From Alisma plantago-aquatica (lineage: Eukaryota > Streptophyta > Magnoliopsida > Alismatales > Alismataceae), in the NCBI GenBank assembly GCA_963693085.1, contig OY856413.1, positions 105,889,501 through 105,953,500 on the forward strand: a stretch of 64,000 nucleotides of DNA. The letters run 5' to 3'. The notes beneath the pieces were generated by a model, which searched no databases, had not been told where the DNA came from, and saw only the letters and a list, made by a program, of their open reading frames with translations. How positions within the stretch are numbered: the first letter of the stretch is position 1; each line of letters starts with the position of its first letter. A program made the translations under genes and the position numbers. This document shows positions 36,252 to 47,823 of this stretch, piece by piece.

Positions 36252-37173
36252 TGGCTACTCTCGAGTCCTAAGGAACAAAGGGGATTAGCCCCACATGGTT
36301 TCCATTGTCATACACATCAGAGGAGAAAAAAACAAGGTGGGAAACATTAGAAAAATAAAGTAAACCCTGAAGAAGATGGTCCATATGACTCCCTCTCTCG
36401 AACATGTTGGTTTGCTATCCTATGGATATGAATCCATCCACCAAAGGTGCTCGAATCTCCTATAATGTGGATTTCTCATATCCTTTCTCCTCTCTTGCCT
36501 CTCAGTTGTCATGCAACGGAAAAGAACATCATCTCTAGGTCTAGTCGGACTCCCCCTAGTCATAGAAGTGAATTAGATTATCAATTTGTTGCAACCGTTG
36601 GATTAACTGTGATCTTTAATCTGGCCTGATCGTGACAAGTTGGTATTATCGACAGGGTTTCATTGGTGCCAATGTTATCTTCATTGTACGGTCCTTTGTG
36701 AAATGTCAGTATATTGATATAGGTGTTGATAGCACCAATATGATCCCAGACATATCCTGTTGAATTTTTCGGTCCAAGTCGTTACCACCGACTCTACTAT
36801 TGGTAGCACCGATTCCATTTTAGAGTGCTCTCATTGAATTGTCGGTAGTATTGATTTGTCTATTGGTACCACCGAGTTCTTTCAACTCCAACATGTTCCT
36901 TTTCTTCAAATGACGGTACCATCGATGCACATGTCAATAGCACTGAGCTGAGCTAATTTTTGTCAATTTACCTGAAATTAAACTATAAGGAACATAAGCT
37001 ACAAAAATAAGGGAAAATCAGCATGGAACAATAAAAATAAGGAATAGTTGATGCAAATGAGTGCCACATGCTAACAATGATACATCATGCACAAGTAATA
37101 CAAATTTGAGTAATAAATGCACAAAATACATAGTAAAATAGCTTGTGAAAAGCAACAATTATTAAGTCCATCA
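36252..37173 (-). mobile_element. LTR-D copy a
   Basis: 922 bases, direct repeat of 39095-40021. Plus-strand start TGGCTACTCTCGAGTCC, end AAGTCCATCA. On the minus strand it would start TGATGGAC, preceded by the purine-rich GCTTAGGGGATTT (37174-37187), a good polypurine tract, so it behaves as a 3' LTR. It contains many short words such as GGTAGCACCGA and GGTACCACCGA (36640-36960), a low-order internal repeat. Confidence 0.7.
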
Positions 37174-39094
37174 AAATCCCCTAAGCTTAAATGTTGCTCA
37201 TCCTCAAGCAACACACTCTCATATCTGTTAGAGACAAATCAACACAAGGACAAATAATATGAATTTCATTTCTCAATTAACCCCACCTAGCTGTCCCAAA
37301 TCGACCCTTATTGACCATTGAATAATTAACTACTCTCAAGTGACCAAAAATATTCATTAAAGATGTCAATCCTTAGATCAGTGAAATACTATCAATAGAG
37401 TAGTTAATATCATAGTCAATCGAGCATTCCCTTAGTGCATTATGTTATTCCCTATCTACATTGCTCTTTCCTAACTACCAACTAATTGAAAGAAGTTCTC
37501 CATATAAGAATGAATAAGGATATTAATCATATTTTTGTCGTACCAATAAGAGAAATGAGTGTAAATAAGTATATGTATTATGAAGAATCACAAGTAACTT
37601 CGAATCATTTATGCAAAAAAACATGATCCTACAACATGAAGGGAGTAAGAAATGCATGAATCCTAATCCCTATTGTTTTTTGGGTGGAATGATGCATGCA
37701 ACGAAAGCATCATCACATAGATGAGAGTGAAACAAAAGAATGTATCATGTGGCCATCTTCATTTCTTTTTGAGTAAAGGTTCAAAATTGATGGTTAGGGC
37801 ATCCTTTTCTCCCTCTTTATTTCATACTATTTTCTTTTTCTTTTTCATTGGCCCATTGTTTTAGCATGTTCGTAGGGTATGCTTGGGATTCACTATAATC
37901 TTTATTTTGAGGAGTATGGATTTGTATCCCTATACTTCATTTTCAGAGAAAGGCCACACAAGTACATATTGAGAGAAAATGAATGATGCAAAAGATATGT
38001 GATCTAAATGAGTTTATTATGCAACTACTTGATATGCACAAAAGTTTCTTTTTTTCATTTTTTTAACTAATGAAATAAAAGGAAACTAACTATCATGTCA
38101 CCCATCATGCTATGTAATGCAGTCAAGAGGAAACAATTCAGTTTACTTGATCATCTTAAGGTGGTGGATCAAATGAATGAAAATCAAATGGAATCACCAG
38201 ATAAGAGATACATCCCTCTATTATTGACATGTGTATAGGGTAACCTTAGTATTTCTTTCTAAAACTTACATTTAAGGTCATGTTAATTGTTAGATCAGTT
38301 TAGGTTCAAACCCCATCATCATCCACAATTCATAGATAAATTAAGATTTCCATTCATATCAAATGTCCTTGAGCAGACTAACACATACACTTCCTCTAGG
38401 TGATGCTGCCTTCAGAATTTCCAACTAAGCTTTCAAATATATGCCAAGAAAAATATTTTTATGTGTGTTTACTAAACATAAAAAACAAGTGCATATATCA
38501 AAGTAATATAGGCCAAAAGAGGCCCAGATATCGAGCTCGGGGAAACGTGAATCAAGAAACTACTACTAACAGTGACCTGATATGCTAGACCTATCGAGAA
38601 GAGTGATTGGTTGATTAATTGACTAATAGGAATGAAAACTAAAATTATTGATTTTTGATCATAGTATGAATGGATTCCTTTGTGTTACAGTTTCACTATA
38701 GTTCACATTGCAATTAACATCATTTCATTTATTTTTATTCCTCCTAACCCTAGACCAAGGCACCTATAGCAAGAATTACCCACTCTCACAACGTAATTCA
38801 CTGCCTAATCTAATACAAACCCCTCTCTCATAGTCATTTAATTATTAGTTATGCACTTTAATGAACTCTCAAGGTTATTACCTTCGCAGTCATAGGCCTT
38901 CTCTCGAAGTGTTATCTAAGCTATATAACTATACAACCTATCCAACCCTTAATCCCTCTCTAGAAGCACTTAACAGTCTAATAAATCATGTATGGTGACC
39001 AATCATAGATAATTCATGAAGCAATCATAGAAATATGTCTAGAAATTAAGAGAAATATAGATATTAATTCATAACCTCAAATACAATGCAAAAT
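37174..39094 (-). mobile_element. Non-coding segment between LTR-D copies
   Basis: 1.9 kb, AT-rich, with no domain on either strand. Near its right end no tRNA-complementary primer site is visible. It begins with polypurine/UTR-like sequence (37174-37220). It may be the 3' untranslated region of a gypsy element or the deleted interior of an LTR-D element. Confidence 0.45.
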
Positions 39095-40021
39095 TGGGCT
39101 ACTCCTGGGTCCTAAGGAACAAAGGGGATTAGCCCTACATGGATTCCATTGTCATACACGGGAGGAGAAAAGAAAGATGTGGGAAACATTAGAAAACTAA
39201 AGTAACCCCTAAAGAAGATGGTCTGGATGACTCTCTGTCTCTCTCGAATGTGCTGATTTGCTATCCTCTAGCTGCAAATCCGTCCACTAGAGGTGCTCGG
39301 ATCACCCGAAATGTGGCTTTCTCATATCATGTCTCCTTTCATGACTCTTGGTTGTCATGCAATATAAAAGAACACGATCTCTAGGTCTGGCCGCACTCAC
39401 CCTAGTCAAACAAGTGACTTAGGGCATCATTATGTCGCAATTGTTGGATTAACTTTGACCTTTAATCTGGCCTAATTACGACAAGTTGCTACTACCGATA
39501 GGGTGTCGGTGGCACTGAGGATATCTTATATGTGTGGTCCTCTATGAAATGTTGGTACTATCGATATAGATTTTGTTAGCACCGAGATGATCCCTAACAA
39601 CTCCTATTGAGTTTTTCGATCCAAGTCGGTACCACCAACTCTGCTATCAGTAGCACCGATTCCATCTTAGAGCACTCATATTGAATTGTCAATAGTAATG
39701 ATTTGTCTATCAACATCATCAATTTCTTTCTAGTCCACCATTTTCCTTTTCTTCAAATGTTGGTACCACCGACGCACATGTCGGTAGCATCGAGCTGAGT
39801 TGATTCTTGTCAATTTACTTGAAATTAAACAACAAAAGAACATAAGCTCCATAAATAATGGTAAATCAACATGGAATAGTAAAAATAACAATTAGTTTAT
39901 GAAAATGAGTGTCATGGGCTAATAATGATATATCATGCACAATTAATATAAAACTAAGCAATAAATGCACAAAATATACAATAAAATAGCCTGTAAAAAG
40001 CAAAATTTATTCAGTGCATCA
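39095..40021 (-). mobile_element. LTR-D copy b
   Basis: 927 bases, homologous to 36252-37173 (shared TCCTAAGGAACAAAGGGG near the left end and TAAATGCACAAAATA near the right). Minus start TGATGCAC, preceded by GAGTTTGGGGTGGTAGGG (40030-40055), again polypurine-like. Both LTR-D copies thus look like 3' LTRs, so they may not be the two ends of a single element. Confidence 0.7.
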
Positions 40022-40499
40022 CTTATGGCCCTACCACCCCAAACTCTTAAACCATGCTATCCTCAACATGAAATAGAAGTTTATAATAGTAGGGTAGAGG
40101 GTATGGAGTTTTGGTAGACAAGTACCAAGAGGTGGAGTAGGGTAGGGCCACCATGGCTATTCTAGACAAAACAACCATTTTGCATGCTAGAAACACGGTC
40201 GTACTATGTGGAACGGTCATGTTGGACTCCTTCCTGTAGATTTTTCAGTAATCTTCATTTTTCATTTAAATTTTTATCTTCTCCTTGACTAGCTCCTTCA
40301 TGCATCATCTTTTCTCCATGGTAGCTTCTCTAACATGATTCAAAAAAATAAAAACTATCAAGTACGGTGTGTGTGTGTGTATTTCTTGAGCAAACTAAAG
40401 TAAAATAAGAAAAGGGATTTTGAGAGTCCCAAACTGACGTGGGTTGCCTCCCATTAGTGCAAAGTTTAGAGACATCAGTTAGTCTTGTGTTCCTCCATC
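40022..40499 (-). mobile_element. Post-pol-like segment of the LTR-B element
   Basis: Non-coding. Contains plus-strand GGGTTGCCTCCC at 40440-40451, i.e. minus-strand GGGAGGCAACCC, the sequence normally just after integrase in Athila/Tat elements (also on the plus strand at 53599-53610). Here it follows gag directly. A (GT)7 run lies at 40367-40380. Confidence 0.6.
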
Positions 40500-41660
40500 A
40501 ATCAAACTTTGTACAAAAGACAAATGTTTCCATCCTCATCATATGCAATTCTCTCACATTCCTTCATTGTTTGATCTTCCTCTCGAGGGTCATGCAAGCT
40601 TGTCAAGTCTTTTTGAGCAGTTTTCTCACCTTCGGGGTCAACATCATATATCTGAATGTAAGAATCAACAAAATTGTTCAGCTCATACAACATGATCCCC
40701 TTAGGCATCTTCTGTCTTATCTTCTTCTTGGAGGTGTACACCCCCTTATAGAACTTCACAATAGTTGGGCTTTGCTTGATGATCTCAAGCAATTAAGTAT
40801 TTACCTTAATCAACCTTAAGACCTTTAGAGTTTTCATGCCATAGTTTTCCTTTCCCGTGAGGAATGGGTCTTCATAGGAATTAAAGGGAGGGGTCTCAAT
40901 TATATTGGACACTCGAAAAACTTGAATTATCACATTGTGTGGTCTTAGATCAGCAATTGGGGCACTTGGTGGTGTAACCTCAAAGGAAGGTGGTACACTT
41001 GGTATCATTTATTTAAAAGGAGTTGGAACAACATATTTTATAGTGCCATTGGCACTCTCAATAGAAGGTGGTACAAAAAAATATCTAGTGGACTCGACAC
41101 TCACACAAGGACTTTCTGGAAAGGATACTCCATCATGCTCTTTGTCAAATTTCTTTCCCCCATTTTTGGACTTCTCAACCACCTTCTCATGCCTCAAGAT
41201 GGAAACCATTTTCACTTATACATGGGGAGGAGGAGGTGGATGTGATGGTTGTGGTGGTGGTCTTTGGTGTGGTGTATTAGGATTTTGAAGGATGTAGATT
41301 GGTTGTTGTGGAGGTGGTTGGCATGGAGTGGTTCTTGTGGTTGATATTGTGGCATTGGTTGTGAGATGTGTTGGAATCTGTAAGAAGGTTGAGGAGGTGG
41401 TTCATCATATGGGTTAAATGAAGGTTGATATTATTGCAAGGTATATACTTGCCCTTGTTGTGGAGCATAGATTCCTTGAGGGGAACCCATATAACTATAT
41501 GCATTTTTTGGGTTGGCCATGGTTCGGGAAGGGAGTCTTCCCTCCTCACAATGGGCAAGTGATAGGGAAACTTGATCTAACCTTTTCTCAAGCCAATCAA
41601 TAGTTTTCCCATGGACGGACACCTCTCTCTCTACTTCATCAAGGCTTCTTAACCTCAAAA
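40500..41660 (-). pseudogene. Gypsy (Athila/Tat) gag C-terminal part, minus strand
   Basis: Reads from 41660 down to 40500 in pieces. First EEGRLPSRTMANPKNA (about 41500-41560), the family's RG.LPSQT..NPK box, followed by a Gln/Pro-rich stretch (QPMPQYQPQEP, 41300-41430). Then basic and Pro-rich text (VVPTPFK, 41010-41030), then LKVLRLIKVNT (about 40795-40830), EIIKQSPTIVKF and YTSKKKIRQKMPKG (40690-40790), the conserved block before protease. Stops separate the pieces. The N-terminal Retrotrans_gag core expected at 41660-42100 is not recognisable. Protease, RT, RNase H and integrase do not follow, so this element is a gag-only or pol-deleted derivative. Confidence 0.7.
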
Positions 41661-42122
41661 GAACTTATTCTTTAAACATTGAGCTTTTTCTTGGCTCTTA
41701 GTCTCCTTGTTTCTCCCATGAAATGTTTGTATGATTTTTCAATTCTAAAGTGTAAGAGCTCGTCATGGAGCCTTGGTTGTTTTGGATTCCATAGGATTGT
41801 ATAACGTGCACATATTCACAAAGAGCCTCCATGGAGTTGGTGGGTGATTAAAAGAACCTCACACGTGAATCTTCATGAGATTTACCATGTATAACAATAT
41901 CTTCATCATGTAGGGATATTGAGGAATTGAAGGGGTTTGTGCATCTCAGTCTACCATCTTGACTTCAAAGGGTTGCTTGTCGCATGCACATGGCACAACC
42001 AAACAAAATAGGACAAGTTGGAAAACCAAGATGCAAAACTAACACAAATAATACATAATATAAATGATGAGCACAGTATGAAAAGTGAAGCTACACTAAC
42101 TAGCTAGGTCAAGCGCCTCTAC
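41661..42122 (-). mobile_element. Leader and lost gag N terminus of the LTR-B element
   Basis: Between the gag C-terminal box and the primer site. No convincing reading frame. Too short for leader plus gag core, so part of gag has been deleted. Confidence 0.45.
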
Positions 42123-42140
42123 TCTCCGATAGTCACGCCA
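42123..42140 (-). promoter_or_regulatory. LTR-B primer binding site, degenerate
   Basis: Minus strand TGGCGTGACTATCGGAGA, seven bases from the LTR end. It resembles the tRNA-Asp-type site of Athila/Tat elements mainly at its two ends (TGGCG...CGG.GA). Position between LTR and gag supports it more than the match does. Confidence 0.55.
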
Positions 42141-43788
42141 GAAATCTTGGTGCATTTTCTCCTTGTCATGGGTTACATCTAACCAATTGGGTTTGATTAG
42201 ATGCGACCTTCGGGATCGTACACACTTGGATCTTTTGAACTTATGAAAGGATACCAAGTCTAACACACTCACTTAGACCAATCACACTTCACCTGCAAGC
42301 ACATAGGGTCGTGTTATTGTATACACAAGTGGCAAGATAAGGGTTGATCCATAGGGAGAGAGGGGGAACTAGAGCTTAGTTAATGTGGGCTACATTCCTA
42401 AAGAGGATATTAGGGTTTTTACGGTCTAATCTTGATTTGGGGTTGATTACACTAAGATGCAAGAAATTGAAAAAGAAAGGAAACAAGACAAGCAAAAACC
42501 CTAGTTTAACCCTAAATAAGAAATTCCAATTAACAAGCAGTGAAACTACTTAACCAAGAGCACATGACTAAACTAAACTAAAAATTAAATCACTAAAGCA
42601 ATTAGAACTCTAAAATACTACTAACTAGATTGAACAACCACAAAGAAGCACTGGAAACCATAGCAATGATTAAATACCAAGACTAAGCAATTAATCTAAG
42701 AAGCGATTGAACTAAGGAACTAAGCAAACATGAACTACTGAGAAAGCAAGATGGGTTTTAAGCATGTTATGGGAAGAGTGGGTCGTTTGGGGAATGGTAT
42801 TGAGATATTAGTTGTGGGGAACATCTCATGCAAACCTAACCATTCATTCTAGATTGCTAAACTAGACAAGTAGTAAAATGTAAGTAAATCACCCTAGACT
42901 ATTGATGGACATGCAATAATACAATGTAGGAATGGGAACTACACCCTTGCACACCCTATCTATCCTTATGAGACTCAATTGAACCAGGGTTAGGTGGGAT
43001 TTCAATTAGATTTGAGTAATTAAAGTTTCTAGGATAGGGATGTTTAGTGTAATTTGGAGCCAAAGGTAGGATTGGGGAGTAGAGGTAAGGGTATTTCCCC
43101 TCACATTACTCACCATATAGCATTTAGCAAACTCCAAGGCAATTACAGTAAGCAATCCTATACTAGATACTTAGATCTCACACCTAGGAATAGAAGAAGG
43201 GATATATGTGGGGGAAGATGGGTGCTATATAGGGATCCACTAGTTGGACCTAGGAGCAAATACCAAAACAGCCTCATGTATGCTATCTTCCCATAGACCT
43301 AGGTGGTTTCAAGCATAAAATCAAAAGAAATTCACATTTTTAGGCACAAACCACAAGTAGAAACATGGGAAGTAAAATAGAAGTAGAAAGCAATTATCAT
43401 GGAATGAAAATATAGAGTTTTACAAGATGAATTCCCCCAACATGGTATCAAACTATCATTTTACCCCCAAACAACCCACTAAGGGGGATTAGCTATACAT
43501 AAAATAAAAAAAGAAGAGAATGAAGTAGTGGAGGAGTGTGGGGCCATATAACATGGTAATGACACCTCCTGCTTCACCTCCTAGATGTTGTAGCACAAGC
43601 TCCTTCCTCCAAGGTGGGTAGACGGCATGGAAGTATGAGGTTTGGTGGTGGAAACCCTAGAAAACTAGGGTTTTGAGATAGTGGAAGGTGGAAATGGATT
43701 AGGGGGTGGATGAAGGTGGGTGAGAGATCTTGGATGCTAAGTGGGGCTGCAATAAAAGCTAACCTTTATACTTTGGCTGCCACCCTAG

Positions 43789-43796
43789 TATATATA
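43789..43796 (-). promoter_or_regulatory. LTR-B TATA box
   Basis: Minus strand CCTATATATACTAGGG. It sits in the roughly 340-base segment that the 3' LTR lacks. Transcription would run toward the gag at 41660. Confidence 0.65.
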
Positions 43797-43873
43797 GGTG
43801 GTGGGGAAGCACTAGGTTGAGTGGGGGTAGTTTGGGTAGAACAATGCAGAACAATGTGGGGTTTTGGTGGTAG

Positions 43874-44070
43874 CACAGTCGTTCTTGGCAACACAGCCGT
43901 TCTGGGAGTGAGTGGGAATGGTCGTGGTTCATGGGAATGAGCGTAATGTGAAAATGGAATCAAGAGGTGAATTTTGGGCTTTCGAGACTGGTAGCACAGC
44001 TGTTTTGGCCAGCGTGGCCGTGTTGAGACTTCCCAGAACGGCCATTCTGGTCAGCACGGTCGTTCTGGCC
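43874..44070. promoter_or_regulatory. GGCCGTTCTGG motif cluster upstream of the LTR-B TATA box
   Basis: Six related words on the plus strand: 43874 CACAGTCGTTCTTGG, 43892 CACAGCCGTTCTGGG, 43994 GCACAGCTGTTTTGGCC, 44011 AGCGTGGCCGTGTTGAG, 44033 CCAGAACGGCCATTCTGG (near-palindrome), 44052 CAGCACGGTCGTTCTGGCC. On the minus (transcribed) orientation they lie upstream of TATA, like an enhancer array. A pair of related words recurs near 40195-40230. Confidence 0.5.
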
Positions 44071-44318
44071 AATTGCGTCATTTTTTGAAGGTTTGGATGA
44101 TCGGGGCATGTACCAAAACAACCATTCCTTGGTATCAACCATTTTCTCTCCATTCCATCAAGTAGTGGCCAAAATACCTATAATACATGCAAAAAGCCTA
44201 CATAAGTGCATTTGATAGAATTATGCATATTAGGGCCATTAACTTGCAATATAACATGTTTAGATGTGATAAAAATGCAAAAAGACACAAGATGAAGCCC
44301 GGAAATAGGGTTGCATCA

Positions 44319-44323
44319 TTGGC
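44319..44323. repeat. Target site duplication of LTR-B element, right copy
   Basis: TTGGC, identical to 22009-22013. Confidence 0.9.
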
Positions 44324-47300
44324 CAAAAAATGTCTGTGTGGCTTAAGGAGTAAATGTGATGTTGCTAACATGTCATCACCTCATTGGTCTAAAAAGTGTT
44401 TATGTCATTTAAATTGTAGTAAAATAATTAGTAACTCATATTAAGACAAGTAATATTTGAAAGTTGATCAGGAAAACAAGAGGAACACAAATGACATATA
44501 ATTGAGACCTAATTCTGATCCCAATTACAAAATTAGGGCTAATACTAGATTAAGTAGTGATTAGTAAATGGAAATTCTAGAACTGATGAAATATTGTTGA
44601 ATACACTAAAAGCTTTTAATCTTATTGTAATATGATATTACTGAATAATATACTAATTCAAGAAGATTATGATCATAATGATGAGGATTAGGGTGCCTAT
44701 AGTGAATAATCATGCATATGAAAAATTAGGGTTAAAGGTCACAACTTCCTATGTCACTAAGGAACATAATGGAATTTAAGTGATCATAATGAAAGGATAT
44801 GATTGATATAGTAATTAGGGTTTCACCTAATGTTCAACATGCATTGGAATTAAGGTTTCTACCATTATTCCTTATCCAAACCTGAGACAACCTAAAACCC
44901 TAGATTACGACTTGAGTAGGATTTAATTTGAATAATTAGATGGTGAAACTTTAGACCCAAGTAAGGTTTAATTTTAATTATATGATGGTGTAATAGGAAC
45001 CACAACTTTTCCTCATGTCTACCTCTCTCCCCTATCCACCTCTTTCCTTGTTTCTTTCCCATTAGTTCTGGGAGAGTGAGAGGAATCTAGCAATCCCTAA
45101 TACAACATTTAATTTGTTGAATCTAAGAAATGCCCAAGACCCAAGTGATCCAGGAAACTAGGGTAAACCTAATACCAACTATTCTCAAACCCCCTCACTT
45201 AGACAAAGTGACAAAAAAAATTGTCAACCCTAGAGACAGGGAATGAGATGCCCAATTTCTCACAAGGAGCACTAGAACTCCTAGATGACTCTGTTTGTTC
45301 TCTATGGAAGACCTTAACATAGACCAATGCCCTAGATCACCTTCGTCCAATTCATCCCTCCTAGAGCTTCCATGTGAGGCCCCAAAGAGTTCAAAATCTT
45401 TGTTAGGGCCCTTAATAGACCCAAAGACCACTTGTGTCCTCCAACCTCAAAAACACAAAACTTCTTAAGGAGAAGTTGGCTCTGACCACTGAAGGTCATT
45501 GTGAGATGTGGAAATTCATCACTGAGCCGCTAGAAAGCCGCTCTAGATTGCAAAAGTGTCTTGAGGAGAATTTGGTCTCATGTTTGACTCTCTGTTTTGC
45601 CTTTGGTACCACCAAACTGCACCTAGTGTCTCGACACCTACTCTAGCCATCTCCAAGCCTGGAATAGAGTGTGACACCTTCATTAAGATCTGCTAAAGTT
45701 GATTCAATCCTTACCCTAGGTTGGGGTGTAGAGAACCCTAGGGTCAACCTCCATATTGACTATACCAAGCTTCTTCTCTCGCAGCCATGGTGGGGAGAAT
45801 AATCCCCTTAGGTAATTGACAATGTTGCCCCCAATCCACATGGCATGCATGTCACTGCGTATGGTCACTAGGATCAATTGACTTAGATTTTGGACCCAAC
45901 CTATGTGGAGCTCTGAGCCAACCTGGAATTTCATGGTTGGCCATATGCTTCCTATGTGGCTTAATGAATAAATGTGTTGTTTTGACATGTCAGCACCTCA
46001 TTGGTCTAAAAAGTGTTTATCTCGTTTAAATTGTAGTAAATAATTGGTAACCCAGATTAAGATAAGTAATATTTCAAAAATTGATAAGTAAAATAAGGGA
46101 ACACAAAATAAAATATAATTAAGACCTAATTCTAGTCTCATTTACAAAATTAGGGTTAATACTTGGTTAAGTAGTGATTAGTAAATGGAAACCCTAATAA
46201 AGATTTGAGTGTTGAATATGCAAAAAGCTTTTATTCTTATTATAATATGATATTGTTGAATAATATAGTAATTCAAGATGATCATTATCATAATGATAAT
46301 AACTATTGTGTCTAAAGTGAATAATCATTCTTATGAAGAACTAGGGTTAAAGGTCATAACTTGCTATGTCATTAAGGAACATATTGGAATCTAAGTGATC
46401 ATAATGAAAGGATATGTTGGATATAGTAATTAGGGTTTCATTTAATGGTCGATATGCATTGGACATAGGGTTTGTACCCTTCTTCCTTATCCAAACCATA
46501 GACAACCCTAAACCCTAGATTAAGACCTGAGTAGGGTTTCATTTGAATAATATGATAGTGACACATTAGGATTTACATACATGCAAATTAAATGATGAAT
46601 TGATTATATTCCTCTTTGGTTGCTTGATTGGATGATATGCTTAAAGTTTGATTGCATAATCTGCATTGTTCTACATTGAATTATGTGGTTACTATTATGT
46701 CTACCCGCAATATAGTTTGATGATGTTTGCCAAGGTTTTCTTAAGGATTGAACAAATAAACTATTGGATGTTTATTTACATTTTGTTCAAATATAATGCC
46801 ACTATGAGTATCACATAAATAAATATATCATATTCTGAACCCTAGGATGACATGCATGAAGGGGTGATGCACACAATCCCACGAGGGACAATCATCATAT
46901 CCAAGGTAGTGTATCAATTGTGGGTTAGAATATGATATGAAAATGTCAGTTCTTATTTTGCATATAATTGATTGTTTATATGTTGTTATCTTAATTGCAC
47001 ACTTTTGCATGCACCCCACACACATTACATTTTGATATGCCGATCTGTACTTTTGTTTCACACTATTTTAGGCAAATTCAAGATAAGCTGTCAAGACATG
47101 ATAAACCAAATGAAATTACTGGAAGGCATTAAATCTAAGTAAAGGAGGATTAGGTAGATACTTCTTCTCATATGTATAGTTATGATGATAGAAATATATG
47201 TAACTCCATGGAGGAGCATCTTGTAATCAATATTTGAATTAATGGAAATTATTTTCTATTATTTGTTATTTGGTTAAATCTGGATCCTTAGGGATTTCAA

Positions 47301-47365
47301 GTAATGGCTCTCAACTTTTTGGGTTTTTCCTTAACTGGGGAATGTTGAATAGTGAGGTCATTAAA
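44324..47365 (+). mobile_element. LTR-R copy 1, right half, with G-H tandem duplication
   Basis: Continues directly from 22013. Order: block H (44324-44989), block G (44990-45955, matching 21031-22013), block H again (45956-46560), block I (46561-47365) ending GAGGTCATTAAA. H and I recur in order at 49790-51166, so this is the 3' part of the same LTR. The repeated G+H unit is about 1.6 kb and shows only when the LTR-B insertion is mentally removed. Block G has a short shared open frame (KLxLTTEG at 45473 and 21519), without a known domain. Confidence 0.75.
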
Positions 47366-47823
47366 TTTTGAGATAATGTGTGGATACACCATCTCTTCTC
47401 TTGGAATGGGTGAACTTTGTATTTGGGTTGTAGACAAATGCTTATTTCATTTTATTAGGAATGGTAGAGATTGGGTAGACATATGCTATGCTTGAAATGG
47501 ACATATGAGAATGAATACCTTAAGTTGAGTTTTAATGACATAATCATGGGTTTGAGGTCTTTTCTCACCCTTATGTGAAAATAAATGAATAATTGGTTAG
47601 GAACCTAGGTGAAAGGTAATACTAACGATGTGGATATACCTAGAATTGAATTCAGGTACAAATCTTAGCAATAATGTGAGGAGTTTGTGTATCAATACGA
47701 GATGTTTCAGATATCCAAGAAGGGTTGCTAACCCTAAGGTTGGAAACTAAGATGAGTTATGATTTTCCTTAACCTTACAAGGTTTAAATTTTGCACACAA
47801 AATTCCTATTAGAGAGGTGTGAA
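47366..47823 (+). mobile_element. Short internal region of the LTR-R element
   Basis: Only 458 bases between the two LTR-R copies, no coding domain, no clear primer site at its left end. Its right end, AGAGAGGTGTGAA, could be a polypurine tract. So the LTR-R element is internally deleted or a non-autonomous form. Confidence 0.55.

Larger units (their letters stand above)
42148..44318 (-). mobile_element. LTR-B, 5' LTR (gypsy, minus strand)
   Basis: 2171 bases, partner of 22014-24281, with the same ends (minus TGATGCAACCC ... CACCA). It alone keeps the promoter region: a TATATATA box at 43789-43796 and an upstream motif cluster (43874-44070). Outside its right end lies the target duplication TTGGC (44319-44323). 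The two LTRs differ by many substitutions plus large indels, so the insertion is old. Confidence 0.9.

Noticed and set aside
36231..37212. Inverted pair CTTGCTCGAGGATAAGCAA / TTGCTCATCCTCAAGCAA as TIRs of a DNA transposon
   Set aside because: The pair lies just outside LTR-D copy a and fits the CTCATCCTCAAGCAA-type text common beside gypsy 3' ends. No transposase or target duplication was found.
40367..40380. (GT)7 microsatellite
   Set aside because: Too short to be notable in plant DNA.
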